Below are positions 8,792 to 16,103 of a DNA stretch of 64,000 nucleotides, piece by piece (the first letter of the stretch is position 1; each line of letters begins with the position of its first letter). The stretch is taken from contig CAWBOB010000003.1 of the NCBI GenBank assembly GCA_963790335.1, positions 62,001 to 126,000 of the forward strand. The letters run 5' to 3'. The position numbers and the translations under genes are program-made. The DNA comes from JAOUEA01 sp963790335 (GTDB lineage: Bacteria; Actinomycetota; UBA4738; HRBIN12). The notes below the pieces were generated by a model that was not told where the DNA came from, ran no database searches, and saw nothing but the letters and a program-made list of their open reading frames with translations.

Positions 8792-8793
8792 CC

Positions 8794-9619
8794 ATGGACG
8801 TTATCGAACGCCACGTTCGGCGCCTTCCCGCGCTCGACGGCCGGTGGAACCCCGGGCCGCATGAGCGAGCCCAGCTGCTCGAAGCGCTGTGCGACGGCGA
8901 CGTGGCCGGCACCGCCACCCATCCGCTCGACAACGTGCGCGCGAACGCGCTCATGCTGATCGACGGAGACCCCGACAAGCTGTTCGGCCTGTCGGGCCTG
9001 CCCGGCACGTTCGACCTCGACGGCATCCTCGACCTGGTGGCCCTCGAGGCGGGCGCAGCCTATCGATCGGGAGGCCCTGGACGGCCCGGTCGAGATCACC
9101 CCCGAGCCGATCCTCGAAGCGTGCGAGGCGATGGGTGACCGGCTGTCTCGCGCCGCCCGCGGTGGCGAGCGCGTCGCGCTCGCCACCGGGCACCCGGTGG
9201 GGCTCTCGCTGCTCTACCACGCGCTCGATCGGCTCTTGGTCGACCATGGTGCCCGGGTGACGCGGCTCGCGAACGGTGAACGGTGGCGCGATCCGCATCT
9301 CGCCCACGACTGGTTCGTCGACCACTGGGGCCACGTGGGCATGCTCACCGATGGCGAACGCCCGCGTCACACGCACCTTCCCGATCCGATGCAGCGCATG
9401 CTGGCCGAGGGACATCCCGACCTGGTGGTGGCCGATCACGGGTTCGCCGGCGCGGCGATCGAGGCGGGGGTCGAGACCCTCTCGATCGCCGATGTGAACG
9501 ACCCCGCCTTGATCGTGGCGAAGGCGCAGGGACGAACCGACATCGTCGTGGTCATGGACGATCATGTGGAACCGGGCGCGTACTGGCCCTGCTTCCAGGC
9601 CATCGCATCGAGGTTCTGA
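8794..9619 (+). CDS. Phosphatase-like conserved actinobacterial protein (frame break near 9052)
   Basis: Two overlapping frames together give one protein of about 274 residues. The first runs from ATG 8794 to about 9050; the second continues with AQPIDREALDGPVEITPEP to a stop at 9617-9619. One surplus G in 9051-9053 restores continuity. The C-terminal half resembles conserved actinobacterial proteins usually labelled phosphatase: RVALATGHPVGLSLLYHAL, DLVVADHGFAGAAIEAG, IADVNDPALIVAKA and VVMDDHVEPGAYWP. That label is annotation habit rather than a reaction I can prove. No membrane segment. It stands alone, divergent from clpS. Confidence 0.72.
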
Positions 9620-9693
9620 GCTATCGGGCTGCGCGCGAGCGGCCAAGACTCGGGCCTCGACCGAGGGGGTATCCAGCGCGGGCCTCGAACGCC

Positions 9694-9699
9694 TACAAT
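9694..9699 (+). promoter_or_regulatory. -10 box in front of the bldC-like gene
   Basis: TACAAT, a near-consensus -10 box, lies nine bases before GTG 9709, giving a 5' leader of only a few bases. No -35 box stands out. It would drive the bldC-like gene and perhaps the kinase and bS22 genes after it. Confidence 0.5.
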
Positions 9700-9708
9700 C
9701 CGGCCATC

Positions 9709-9906
9709 GTGAAGCGAGAACCCTTCACCGAGGCTCGGCTGAAGACCGTCAACGAGGTCGCAGACCTGTTGCGCGTATCCAGGATGACCGTCTACCGCAT
9801 GATCAAGACAGGAGAGATGCCCGCCGTGAGGGTGGGCCGGAGCTATCGGCTCCGATCCGAGGACGTCGACACCTACCTGACGGAGCGGTACACCGAAGCC
9901 GGCTGA
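9709..9906 (+). CDS. BldC-like MerR/excisionase-family DNA-binding protein
   Basis: 65 residues from GTG 9709. It is a single winged helix-turn-helix of the excisionase/BldC type: KTVNEVADLLRVSRMTVYRM (recognition region) followed by GEMPAVRVGRSYRLRSEDVDTYL (wing). The family in Actinobacteria binds DNA cooperatively and acts as a developmental or global regulator; its targets here are unknown. Mycobacteria have the same kind of gene (Rv0500A) next to bS22 (Rv0500B). In this genome the pair is separated by the kinase gene at 9975. Confidence 0.85.
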   Translation: MKREPFTEARLKTVNEVADLLRVSRMTVYRMIKTGEMPAVRVGRSYRLRSEDVDTYLTERYTEAG

Positions 9907-9974
9907 GGGCCCGGCTTTCCACCGCTCCCGCGCGACCCGCGCTCAGCCGACCTCCGTGGAGCACGGAGGGGCGC

Positions 9975-10865
9975 ATGAACGAGCACGAACGGCTCGTCGA
10001 TCGAGCTGCTCGCGAAGCAGGCACCGTCATGTTCGTGGGCGGGCTCGACGCCGGGAAGAGCACCCTGGCGCGGGCGACCGCGGCCTTCGCGCTGCGGCGC
10101 GGGCGGACCGTCGCCTACCTCGACGCCGACGTGGCCCAGAAGACCGTCGGGCCGCCCGCCACCGTCGGGATGAAGCACGTGCGCGAGCCCGACGATCTCA
10201 CGCTCGATCGGCTCTCCCATGCCGATGCGCTCGGGTTCGTCGGGGCGACCAGCCCCCAGGGCCACGTGCTCTCCCTCGTGGGCGCGCTCGCCCGACTGCG
10301 CGACCGGGCCCGCAGCGAGGGCGCCGATCTGATCGTGGTCGACACGAGCGCCATGGTGAGCGGCATCTGGGGTCAGCTCGTGAAGTACTACAAGGTCGAC
10401 GCCCTCGAGCCCGACCTCGTCGTCGGGCTGCAGCGTGGCGAGGAGCTGGAGCCCGTGCTCGGCGTCATCCAACGGTTCTTCGGCGTCGAGCTGGTCACGC
10501 TTCCGGTGCATGCCGGCGTCGTGTCGACGAGCGTCGAGGAGCGATCCGGTCAGCGCGAACGATCGATGGCGGCCTACTTCGGGCACGAGCTGCAGCGGTT
10601 CCGGGTGAAGCCGACCGTGTTCATGCCATCGTTGCCGCCGCTGTTCGACCTGGGCGAGCTCGACCGGCTCCTGGTGGGCCTCTCCGATGGACACGGGGGA
10701 TTCACCGGACTCGGCTACCTCGAGTACGTGCCCGAGGATCAGGGGCTGCGTTTGATCTCTCCTGTGGCAGAGCCGCCGAAAGCGCTTAGACTGGGCTCCG
10801 TTCGTCTGGAGGACAGCTTCCGGGTGAAGCGCGTCGACCTCCGGAATCTCTTCGGAACCGAGTGA
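9975..10865 (+). CDS. Clp1/Grc3-family P-loop polynucleotide kinase-like protein
   Basis: 296 residues from ATG 9975 with a good Shine-Dalgarno sequence (GGAGGG at 9965-9970). The N-terminal domain has a Walker A loop, FVGGLDAGKSTLARA, followed by RTVAYLDADVAQKTVGPPAT. This corresponds to the D-x-G-Q region of the Clp1/NOL9/Grc3 RNA 5'-hydroxyl kinases, but with DADVAQ. A Walker B-like strand is LIVVDTSAMVSGIWGQL. The C-terminal half is unlike the eukaryotic proteins. The expected role is ATP-dependent phosphorylation of a nucleic-acid 5' end; the substrate is unknown. Its position between the bldC-like and bS22 genes suggests a tie to RNA or ribosomes. Confidence 0.75.
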   Translation: MNEHERLVDRAAREAGTVMFVGGLDAGKSTLARATAAFALRRGRTVAYLDADVAQKTVGPPATVGMKHVREPDDLTLDRLSHADALGFVGATSPQGHVLSLVGALARLRDRARSEGADLIVVDTSAMVSGIWGQLVKYYKVDALEPDLVVGLQRGEELEPVLGVIQRFFGVELVTLPVHAGVVSTSVEERSGQRERSMAAYFGHELQRFRVKPTVFMPSLPPLFDLGELDRLLVGLSDGHGGFTGLGYLEYVPEDQGLRLISPVAEPPKALRLGSVRLEDSFRVKRVDLRNLFGTE

Positions 10866-10875
10866 AAGGGCTCCC

Positions 10876-10977
10876 TTGCCGTCGCTGATCAAGAAGCGCC
10901 GCAAGAAGATGCGCAAGAAGAAGCACAAGAAGCTCTTGAAGCGCACACGGCACCAGCGCATGAAGCTGGGCAAGTAG
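10876..10977 (+). CDS. Small ribosomal subunit protein bS22 (AURKAIP1/COX24 domain)
   Basis: A 33-residue, extremely basic peptide: TTG 10876, then PSLIKKRRKKMRKKKHKKLL, ending RMKLGK and TAG 10975-10977. It matches the actinobacterial bS22 peptide (mycobacterial form ends RRKLGK), which sits in the small subunit near the decoding centre. A Shine-Dalgarno sequence (GAAAGGG, 10864-10870) is well placed for the TTG start. It follows the kinase gene by 10 nt and belongs to the same transcription unit. The length is exactly that of known homologues. Confidence 0.9.
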   Translation: MPSLIKKRRKKMRKKKHKKLLKRTRHQRMKLGK

Positions 10978-10991
10978 CTCCGGCTTCGCTC

Positions 10992-11768
10992 GTGCGCGCC
11001 TTCGGGAAGCGTTGTGCCCCCGTCTCCGCCGCGCTGGTGGTGTCGGTGCTCACCCTCGTGGCGTGCGGTCCGTCGTCGCCCTCTCCGTCGCCGGGCTCGC
11101 GTGCCGTGCGCTTCACCTCCACCGGAGGAACCGAGCTGGCCGGGCGCCTGTTCGAGGCCGACGGCGCCACGGCGGGGGTCGTGCTCGCCCACATGCGCCT
11201 GGGCGACCAGTCGTCGTGGTTCGGCTACGCCGAGACCCTCGCCGACGACGGTTACCGGGTGCTGACGTTCAACTTCCGCGGATACTGCCCCGAAGGCGGC
11301 GCGGGTTGCTCCGGCGGCCGGACCGACCTGCCGCTGCTCTGGCGCGACGTGCTCGCCGCCGTGCGCTTCCTGCGCTCGACGGGCGTCGGCCGCGTGGGCG
11401 TGATCGGCGCGAGCATGGGGGGAACCGCGGCGCTGGTCGCATCGGCGCAGCCCGCCTCGCGCATCGGGGCCGTGGCCACGCTGTCGGCGCCGACGTCGAT
11501 CGAAGGCCTGGCGGTCTCGTCGGAGACGCTCGTGGCGGTGCCGTCCGCGAAGCTGTATGTCGCCGGCACCGGCGACGCGGCCGCGGCGGCCGATGCCCAG
11601 TCGCTGTACGCCCTCAGCGTGCCACCGAAACGGGTCGAGATCGTGCCGTCGGAGGACCACGGCACCGACCTGCTCGACGGCAACCAGGGGCCGAACGTGC
11701 GCCAGATCCTGCAGGGCTGGCTCGCCCGGTTCCTACCGGTTCAGGAGCCCGCCCGCGAGGAGACCTGA
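10992..11768 (+). CDS. Alpha/beta-hydrolase lipoprotein
   Basis: 258 residues from GTG 10992. The N-terminus is a lipoprotein signal peptide with lipobox LTLVAC (Cys about residue 25), so the enzyme should be membrane-anchored on the outer face. The rest is a dienelactone-hydrolase-like alpha/beta fold: the strand VVLAHMRLGDQ, FNFRGYCPEGG, the nucleophile serine in VIGASMGGTAAL and the likely catalytic histidine in PSEDHGTDLL. The substrate is unknown. It follows bS22 by 14 nt but is probably functionally separate. Confidence 0.85.
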   Translation: MRAFGKRCAPVSAALVVSVLTLVACGPSSPSPSPGSRAVRFTSTGGTELAGRLFEADGATAGVVLAHMRLGDQSSWFGYAETLADDGYRVLTFNFRGYCPEGGAGCSGGRTDLPLLWRDVLAAVRFLRSTGVGRVGVIGASMGGTAALVASAQPASRIGAVATLSAPTSIEGLAVSSETLVAVPSAKLYVAGTGDAAAAADAQSLYALSVPPKRVEIVPSEDHGTDLLDGNQGPNVRQILQGWLARFLPVQEPAREET

Positions 11769-11783
11769 GCCGGGGCGTCGCGG

Positions 11784-11957
11784 TCAGCCTGAGCCCGGCG
11801 TGACGCCGACGCTCGAACTCGGGCTGGGCATCTGCCCGGGGCTGGAGGGGCCGGGGAGCGGATCGCCGCTGCCGCCGGCGATGATCAGCTGCGCCACGCC
11901 GGCCGCGCCGATGAGCGCGAAGAGCACGATGATCATGATCAAGGTCGGACGCCGCAT
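11784..11957 (-). CDS. Small membrane protein, 57 aa
   Basis: From ATG 11957: MRRPTLIMIIVLFALIGAAG begins a single N-terminal hydrophobic helix of about 22 residues, followed by a Gly/Pro/Ser-rich tail (GSGDPLPGPSSPGQMPSPSS). It follows the isomerase gene by 14 nt on the same strand. I do not recognise a family. It could be a membrane-tethered disordered peptide. It might also be a chance frame, although the hydrophobic run argues for a gene. Confidence 0.5.
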   Translation of the reverse strand: MRRPTLIMIIVLFALIGAAGVAQLIIAGGSGDPLPGPSSPGQMPSPSSSVGVTPGSG

Positions 11958-11971
11958 GAGCGGAGCCGAGG

Positions 11972-12838
11972 CTAGCAGGCCGCGTCGTCGCGACCGCCCG
12001 CCGCGTCGCCGGAGCCGTGGCCGCGGCGCGACGCGACGTCGCTCGCGACCGGGGTGAGTCCCAGGGCGCGCTCGCTCCATGTGCGCATGCGCACCATGAC
12101 CTCGCGCAGGCGTTCCGGGTCGGTCAGGTACGTCCGCAGGTCGACCTCGAGGGAGACGGAGGCTTCGTAGTCGGACGCCCTGAGATCGCGGCAGAAGGCG
12201 TCGAGATCGAGCACGCCGTCTCCGGGAGGAAGGTGCGAATCCCACCCCTTGCCGGCGTTGTCCGACAGGTGCACATGGCGCAGCCGGTCGCCGAAGCGCC
12301 GTCGCACGTCGACAGGATCGTGCTGCGCGACAGCGGCGTGGCTCGTATCGAGCACGAGATGCGGCAGCCCCTCGAGCTCGTCGAGATCCTGGTTCGCGTG
12401 GAAGGTCACGCTCCGTCTGCCCATGCGGACGGGGAACATGTTCTCGATCGCGACCGTCACGCCCGTGCGCTGCTCGAGCACCGGCAGCGTCTCGTCGAGC
12501 CATCGCCGGTACGGCCGCTGCCATCGGAACGGTGGATGCATCACCACCACCGGCACCTCGGCCTGCTCCGCCACGTGGATGGCGCGATCGATCTTCCCGA
12601 TCGGGTCGGTGCCCCAGACCTTCCTCGTCATGAGCAGCGACGGAGCGTGGATCGCGCCGATCTCGAGGCCATGCTCGCCGGCGAGGGAGCGCATGCGGAT
12701 GGGGTCCTGGCTCGCCGGATCCTTGGTGACCATGACCTCCACGCCGGTGTACCCGGTCTCGGACACGATGCGGAAGGTCTGCTCGAGCGGCCGGGCGAAG
12801 AACGCGGCGGAGGAGAAGAGCAGCTGGAGTGAGCCCAC
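11972..12838 (-). CDS. Sugar phosphate isomerase/epimerase (xylose isomerase-like TIM barrel)
   Basis: 288 residues from GTG 12838. The AP-endonuclease-2/xylose isomerase-like TIM barrel is visible as YTGVEVMVTKD, LEIGAIHAPSLL, VPVVVMHPPF, VTVAIENMFP (metal Glu), LPHLVLDTSHAAVAQHDP (metal Asp and His), LRHVHLSDNAGKGWDSHLPPG (metal His region) and ASVSLEVDLR (metal Glu). All usual metal-ligand positions appear present. The last 30 residues are a low-complexity Gly/Asp tail. The substrate is not readable. The start codon lies six bases after a TACGAT -10 box, divergent from the membrane protein at 12876. Confidence 0.82.
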   Translation of the reverse strand: MGSLQLLFSSAAFFARPLEQTFRIVSETGYTGVEVMVTKDPASQDPIRMRSLAGEHGLEIGAIHAPSLLMTRKVWGTDPIGKIDRAIHVAEQAEVPVVVMHPPFRWQRPYRRWLDETLPVLEQRTGVTVAIENMFPVRMGRRSVTFHANQDLDELEGLPHLVLDTSHAAVAQHDPVDVRRRFGDRLRHVHLSDNAGKGWDSHLPPGDGVLDLDAFCRDLRASDYEASVSLEVDLRTYLTDPERLREVMVRMRTWSERALGLTPVASDVASRRGHGSGDAAGGRDDAAC

Positions 12839-12844
12839 GTCTCT

Positions 12845-12869
12845 ATCGTAGGCACCCGGAGCCTATGCT
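12845..12869. promoter_or_regulatory. Overlapping divergent leaderless promoters
   Basis: Between start codons only 37 nt apart sit two -10 boxes. TACGAT reads leftward (12850-12845), six bases before GTG 12838. TATGCT reads rightward (12864-12869), six bases before ATG 12876. Both would give mRNAs starting at or next to the start codon. The two -35 regions must overlap the opposite promoter, so polymerases would compete. Confidence 0.5.
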
Positions 12870-12875
12870 GAGGCG

Positions 12876-13604
12876 ATGTGGGTGTTTCCCCTGGTCGCGG
12901 CCGTGCTCGCTGCGGCGTTCTCGGGGCTCGTCGCCAGGCGCTACGTCGCGCGCCGCCGCCCGTACCACCTCGCCTGGGCGCTCGCGCTCGCGATGTACGC
13001 GGCCGCATCCATCGTCGTGGCGGTCGGCATGGCGGGCAGCTGGACCCAGCGGGGGTTCCAGCTCTACTGGGCCCTCGGCGCCGTGCTCAACGTGCCGTTC
13101 CTCGCGGCGGGCGAGCTGATGCTGCTCGTGCGCAACCAGCGCGTGCAGATCCTGTGTTGGCTGGTGCTCGTCTTCATCACGGCGTACACCGTCTCGGTGC
13201 TCCGTGGAGCCTCGATCGACGCCGCCGGCCTCGCGAGCGATCTGCCGTCGGGCCGTGCGGTACTCGGCGCCGGGTCGGCGGCCCAACGACTTCCCCAGCG
13301 CATCTCGACGCCGTCCTACCTCGTGCTCGTCGCGGGTGCGCTCTGGTCGGCGTTCCGGGTGCGCGGGCGCCCCGAGCTACGGGACCGGTTCGTCGGCACC
13401 CTGCTGATCGCCGTCGGCGCCACCGTGATCGCTGGGCTCGGGTCGTACTTCGCGTTCCACGGCCGAGCGGTGGCGTTCTCCGGCGCCCTCGCGATCGGCA
13501 TCGGCGTGATGTTCGGGGGGTTCCTGCGAGCGAGCCGAGCGACGCCTGCGCCCTCGGGAGAGGCGCCGGGGGTGCGCCAGATGCCAGCCCGATCCGAGCT
13601 CTGA
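12876..13604 (+). CDS. Multi-pass membrane protein, 242 aa, unknown function
   Basis: From ATG 12876, with about seven hydrophobic helices (for example MWVFPLVAAVLAAAFSGLVA, ALALAMYAAASIVVAVGM, WLVLVFITAYTVSVL, FVGTLLIAVGATVIAGLGS and VAFSGALAIGIGVMFGGFL). Short positively charged loops (RRYVARRRPYH) and a soluble tail of about 25 residues follow. It resembles widespread actinobacterial integral membrane proteins without known function. It is probably transcribed alone from the leaderless promoter at 12864 and converges with the anti-sigma gene. Confidence 0.75.
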   Translation: MWVFPLVAAVLAAAFSGLVARRYVARRRPYHLAWALALAMYAAASIVVAVGMAGSWTQRGFQLYWALGAVLNVPFLAAGELMLLVRNQRVQILCWLVLVFITAYTVSVLRGASIDAAGLASDLPSGRAVLGAGSAAQRLPQRISTPSYLVLVAGALWSAFRVRGRPELRDRFVGTLLIAVGATVIAGLGSYFAFHGRAVAFSGALAIGIGVMFGGFLRASRATPAPSGEAPGVRQMPARSEL

Positions 13605-13620
13605 CGAGCCGCTCTCGTTG

Positions 13621-14328
13621 TCAGGCCGCGGCGCTCTCGCTCGCCGACCACCAGTCCTGGCTCGACGGGGCGGAGGTCGGAGCCCCGGCCGGCTCGATCG
13701 CGATCCAGAGGTCGTCGTAGCGAGCCGGGTCGAACGGGATCGTGAGGAACACCCTGCCTCCGTCGGGCAGGAAGTCGCGCACGAACGTCGGCTCGCCGCC
13801 GGAGACGAGCCACACGCGGTAGACGGAGCCAGCGGGCGGGGTTGGCACGTCCTCTCCGGCCACGTAGACCTGGTCCTCGCCGGGCGCGGAGATCTCCTGC
13901 ACCGGTCCGACGTCGACCATGCGCGTTCCGTCGCGGGTCACGAGGCCGACGGCGTGTGCGAGCTCGGAGGCTCGTCCGGCGGCGTCGTCGGCCCTCATGC
14001 TCTGGCTCACGCTCAGCCCCGCGAGCCCCACCACGGCCGCGACGCCCGCGGCGACGGCGAACACCTGCATCGGCCGGCGCCGGGTCGCCCGGGGTTCGAG
14101 CTCACGGTGCAGACGGGGGAGCATCGTCTCGGGCGGCGACACGGGTTGGGCCGCGAACGCGAGGTCGGCCGCCACATGCTGGTAGGCGTCGAGGGAATCC
14201 CGGCACGCCCGGCACTCCGGCACGTGATCGGAGAGCAGCAGGTCGGCCTCGTGGGCGTCGGGCCCCGACAGGCTCCGCAGCACGTAGCCGGCCAACAACT
14301 CCTCGATGCGCTCGTGGTCGTCGATCAC
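13621..14328 (-). CDS. RskA-like anti-sigma factor (zinc-finger, membrane-anchored)
   Basis: 235 residues from GTG 14328, overlapping the sigma gene stop (GTGA). The N-terminal cytoplasmic part has the anti-sigma zinc-binding motif H-x3-C-x2-C (SDHVPECRACRDSL). One transmembrane helix follows (QVFAVAAGVAAVVGLAGLSV). The outer C-terminal domain (VYRVWLVSGGEPTFVRDFLP, FDPARYDDLWIAIEPAG) is of the anti-sigma-K RskA type. The family holds its sigma factor at the membrane until regulated proteolysis releases it. The inducing signal is unknown. Confidence 0.9.
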   Translation of the reverse strand: MIDDHERIEELLAGYVLRSLSGPDAHEADLLLSDHVPECRACRDSLDAYQHVAADLAFAAQPVSPPETMLPRLHRELEPRATRRRPMQVFAVAAGVAAVVGLAGLSVSQSMRADDAAGRASELAHAVGLVTRDGTRMVDVGPVQEISAPGEDQVYVAGEDVPTPPAGSVYRVWLVSGGEPTFVRDFLPDGGRVFLTIPFDPARYDDLWIAIEPAGAPTSAPSSQDWWSASESAAA

Positions 14329-14909
14329 GGGGCCTCCTGGATGGCGTGGGCCTCGTCGAGCACCGATCGCAGCTTGCGCATCGCCGCGAACGTTCGTGTC
14401 TTCACGGTGCCGAGAGGGATGCCGAGCTCCTCGGCGATCTGCACCTGCGTCCTGCCACCGAAGTAGGCCATCTCGAGCACCTGTCGTTGATCGGGGGAGA
14501 GCGTCTCGAGCGCCGCGCGGACCTCGATGCGACGGGCGGCCACGTCGGCCGCGTCGATCACGCCCTCCGCAGGGTCTTCGACCGCCGCGGGCTCGAGGTT
14601 CGCCGCCCGCTGCTGCCGGGCCCGGAGGCGCTCCTCGCGGCGCACCGTGTCGACCGCCCGATGATGCACCAGCGAGAGGAAGAACGAGCGGAAGGCTCCC
14701 CGGACGGGATCGAAGGCCTCGGGTGCGCGCCACAGGGCCATGAACGCGTCGTGCACGACGTCTTGTGCCAGGAGCTGCTGGCCGGTGATCCGGTAGGCGA
14801 GCCCGTACGCCGAGCCTGCATAGCGTCGGTACAGGGCGTCGAAGGCACCCCGGTCGCCGGCCGAGAGCTGACGATGCAGCTCCAGGTCGTCGCGGTCCCC
14901 CTCGCGCAT
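14325..14909 (-). CDS. ECF RNA polymerase sigma factor (SigK-like)
   Basis: 194 residues from ATG 14909 with a Shine-Dalgarno sequence (GGGAGG on the minus strand about nine bases upstream). Region 2 reads FDALYRRYAGSAYGLAYRIT and LAQDVVHDAFMALWRAPEAF; region 4 reads LETLSPDQRQVLEMAYFGGR and AEELGIPLGTVKTRTFAAMR (helix-turn-helix). It directs RNA polymerase to stress promoters and is paired with the RskA-like anti-sigma gene by a 4-nt overlap. It lies divergent from the glutaredoxin-like gene, with 57 nt between start codons. Confidence 0.94.
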   Translation of the reverse strand: MREGDRDDLELHRQLSAGDRGAFDALYRRYAGSAYGLAYRITGQQLLAQDVVHDAFMALWRAPEAFDPVRGAFRSFFLSLVHHRAVDTVRREERLRARQQRAANLEPAAVEDPAEGVIDAADVAARRIEVRAALETLSPDQRQVLEMAYFGGRTQVQIAEELGIPLGTVKTRTFAAMRKLRSVLDEAHAIQEAP

Positions 14910-14953
14910 GCGGCGTATCCTCCCAGACCCGTGAGGCGCCCCCGGCCGCCGGG

Positions 14954-14959
14954 TAGTGT
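14954..14959 (+). promoter_or_regulatory. -10 box of a leaderless promoter
   Basis: TAGTGT ends seven bases before ATG 14967 of the glutaredoxin-like gene, so transcription should begin at the start codon. No clear -35 element. Confidence 0.4.
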
Positions 14960-14966
14960 CGCGTCG

Positions 14967-15200
14967 ATGAAGGTCGAGTTCTTCACCCGACCCGGCTGTC
15001 ACCTCTGCGACGAGGCCAGATCGGTGCTCCTCGCCGAGCGCGAACGCGCGCCGTTCGAGCTCGACGAGATCGACATCGAGACCGACGGATCGCTCGTGCG
15101 GGAGTACGGGCTGCGCATCCCGGTCGTCGTCATCGACGGCGAGGAAGCCTTCGAATACGCCGTCGACCCTGCCGAGCTCGCGGCGCGCCTGCGCCCCTGA
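14967..15200 (+). CDS. Glutaredoxin-like (thioredoxin-fold) protein
   Basis: 77 residues from ATG 14967. It begins MKVEFFTRPGCHLCDEARSV, with the redox motif C-H-L-C directly after the first strand. The cis-proline segment GLRIPVVVIDGEEAF and the short C-terminal helix DPAELAARLRP complete a DUF836/glutaredoxin-like fold. Such small actinobacterial proteins are thiol oxidoreductases of unknown partner. The gene sits between a sigma factor and the redox regulator Rex. Confidence 0.85.
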   Translation: MKVEFFTRPGCHLCDEARSVLLAERERAPFELDEIDIETDGSLVREYGLRIPVVVIDGEEAFEYAVDPAELAARLRP

Positions 15201-15212
15201 ACGGGCTGACGC

Positions 15213-15250
15213 TTGTGAGCTTGTGAACGGCCCATTCGAGCGTCTACCCT
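15213..15250 (+). promoter_or_regulatory. Promoter region of rex with Rex half-site repeats
   Basis: TTGTGA at 15213-15218 is repeated directly at 15221-15226. The second copy can serve as a -35 box for TACCCT (15245-15250), with an 18-base spacer. The predicted transcription start falls on ATG 15257. TTGTGA is the left arm of a Rex operator, but no matching TCACAA arm follows, so autoregulation is possible but not shown. Confidence 0.45.
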
Positions 15251-15256
15251 GAACCC

Positions 15257-15283
15257 ATGCACCGGAGCCTGTCCGCGCGTTGA
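15257..15283 (+). CDS. Eight-codon leader peptide overlapping the rex start
   Basis: ATG 15257 opens MHRSLSAR and stops at TGA 15281-15283, which overlaps the TTG start of rex (TTGA). The ATG is six bases after the proposed -10 box, so the mRNA would be leaderless and begin with this reading frame. Terminating ribosomes would be placed on the weak TTG. Alternatively a missing base makes this the true Rex N-terminus. It is a sequence-level inference. Confidence 0.35.
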   Translation: MHRSLSAR

Positions 15284-15966
15284 GGGAACGTTCGATCCCC
15301 GAGGCCACGGTCGGGCGTCTGCCCGTCTACCTCCGCGTGCTCGTGGATCTGGCGGAGGCGGGTTCGAGCACGGTCTCGAGCGACGAGCTGGCCGAGATGG
15401 CCGGTGTGAACTCGGCCAAGGTTCGCAAGGATCTCTCCCACCTGGGCACGTACGGCACCCGCGGCGTGGGGTACGACGTCGCCTACCTCATCCACCAGAT
15501 CCGCCGCGAGCTCGGGCTCACGCAGCATTGGGCGATCGTGATCGTAGGCGTCGGGAACCTCGGTCAGGCGCTCGCGAACTACGCCGGTTTCGCCGAGCGA
15601 GGCTTCCGCGTGGCAGCCCTGGTCGACTCCGACGCCGCGCGGGTCGGACGGTCGATCGGTGGCCTCGAGATCCACCACGACGACGACCTTCCCGAGCTCG
15701 TGGCAGAGCTCGACATCGCGATCGGGGTGATCGCGACCCCTGCCTCCGCGGCTCAGGACGTGGCCGATCGATTGGTCGATGCCGGTGTGCGGTCGGTGCT
15801 GAACTTCGCCCCGGCGGTCATCACGGTGCCGCCCGGCGTCTCCGTGCGCAAGGTCGACCTCGCGGTCGAGCTGCAGATCCTCGCCTTCTACGAGCAGCGG
15901 AAGGCGACGCTGGCAGAGGTGAAACGTCGAGGCCGCGCCGTCGCCGATCTCGACGGCGCCGGGTGA
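15280..15966 (+). CDS. rex: Redox-sensing transcriptional repressor Rex
   Basis: 228 residues, the usual size, from TTG 15280. The N-terminal winged helix reads RSIPEATVGRLPVYLRVL and EMAGVNSAKVRKDLSHLGTY. The Rossmann domain follows with the NADH-binding VIVGVGNLGQALANY and IGVIATPASAAQDVADRL. It senses the NADH/NAD+ ratio: NAD+-bound Rex sits on TTGTGA-n6-TCACAA palindromes upstream of respiratory genes, and NADH releases it. Two such palindromes occur in this window (20852 and 34943), in front of the bc complex/ccdA and menJ-nuo genes, so its regulon can be read in part. Confidence 0.95.
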   Translation: MRERSIPEATVGRLPVYLRVLVDLAEAGSSTVSSDELAEMAGVNSAKVRKDLSHLGTYGTRGVGYDVAYLIHQIRRELGLTQHWAIVIVGVGNLGQALANYAGFAERGFRVAALVDSDAARVGRSIGGLEIHHDDDLPELVAELDIAIGVIATPASAAQDVADRLVDAGVRSVLNFAPAVITVPPGVSVRKVDLAVELQILAFYEQRKATLAEVKRRGRAVADLDGAG

Positions 15967-15969
15967 TCG

Positions 15970-16086
15970 CTACTTGGAGATGGTGACCCAGAGGGCGGCG
16001 AGGACCGCGAGGATCATGATGCCCATCAGGATGAACTGCACGCTTCCCTGCTCGAGGAGGGGAAGCTCTAGGTTCGCGATCATCAT
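15970..16086 (-). CDS. Single-helix 38-residue membrane peptide at the end of the bc operon
   Basis: From ATG 16086 (a second ATG follows at once) with a strong Shine-Dalgarno (GAGGAG on the minus strand): MMIANLELPLLEQG, then one membrane helix of about 22 residues (VQFILMGIMILAVLAALWVT) and the end ISK. It is the last gene of the minus-strand quinol-cytochrome c reductase operon. Size and topology resemble the small accessory subunits (PetL/PetM/CcoQ style) of respiratory complexes, though no specific family is recognisable. It ends 3 nt from the end of rex. Confidence 0.6.
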   Translation of the reverse strand: MMIANLELPLLEQGSVQFILMGIMILAVLAALWVTISK

Positions 16087-16103
16087 CGTCTCCTCGTGAT
16101 CGG

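Noticed and set aside
15213..15230. A complete Rex operator upstream of rex
   Set aside because: Only two TTGTGA half-sites in direct orientation are present; no TCACAA arm follows at the right distance.
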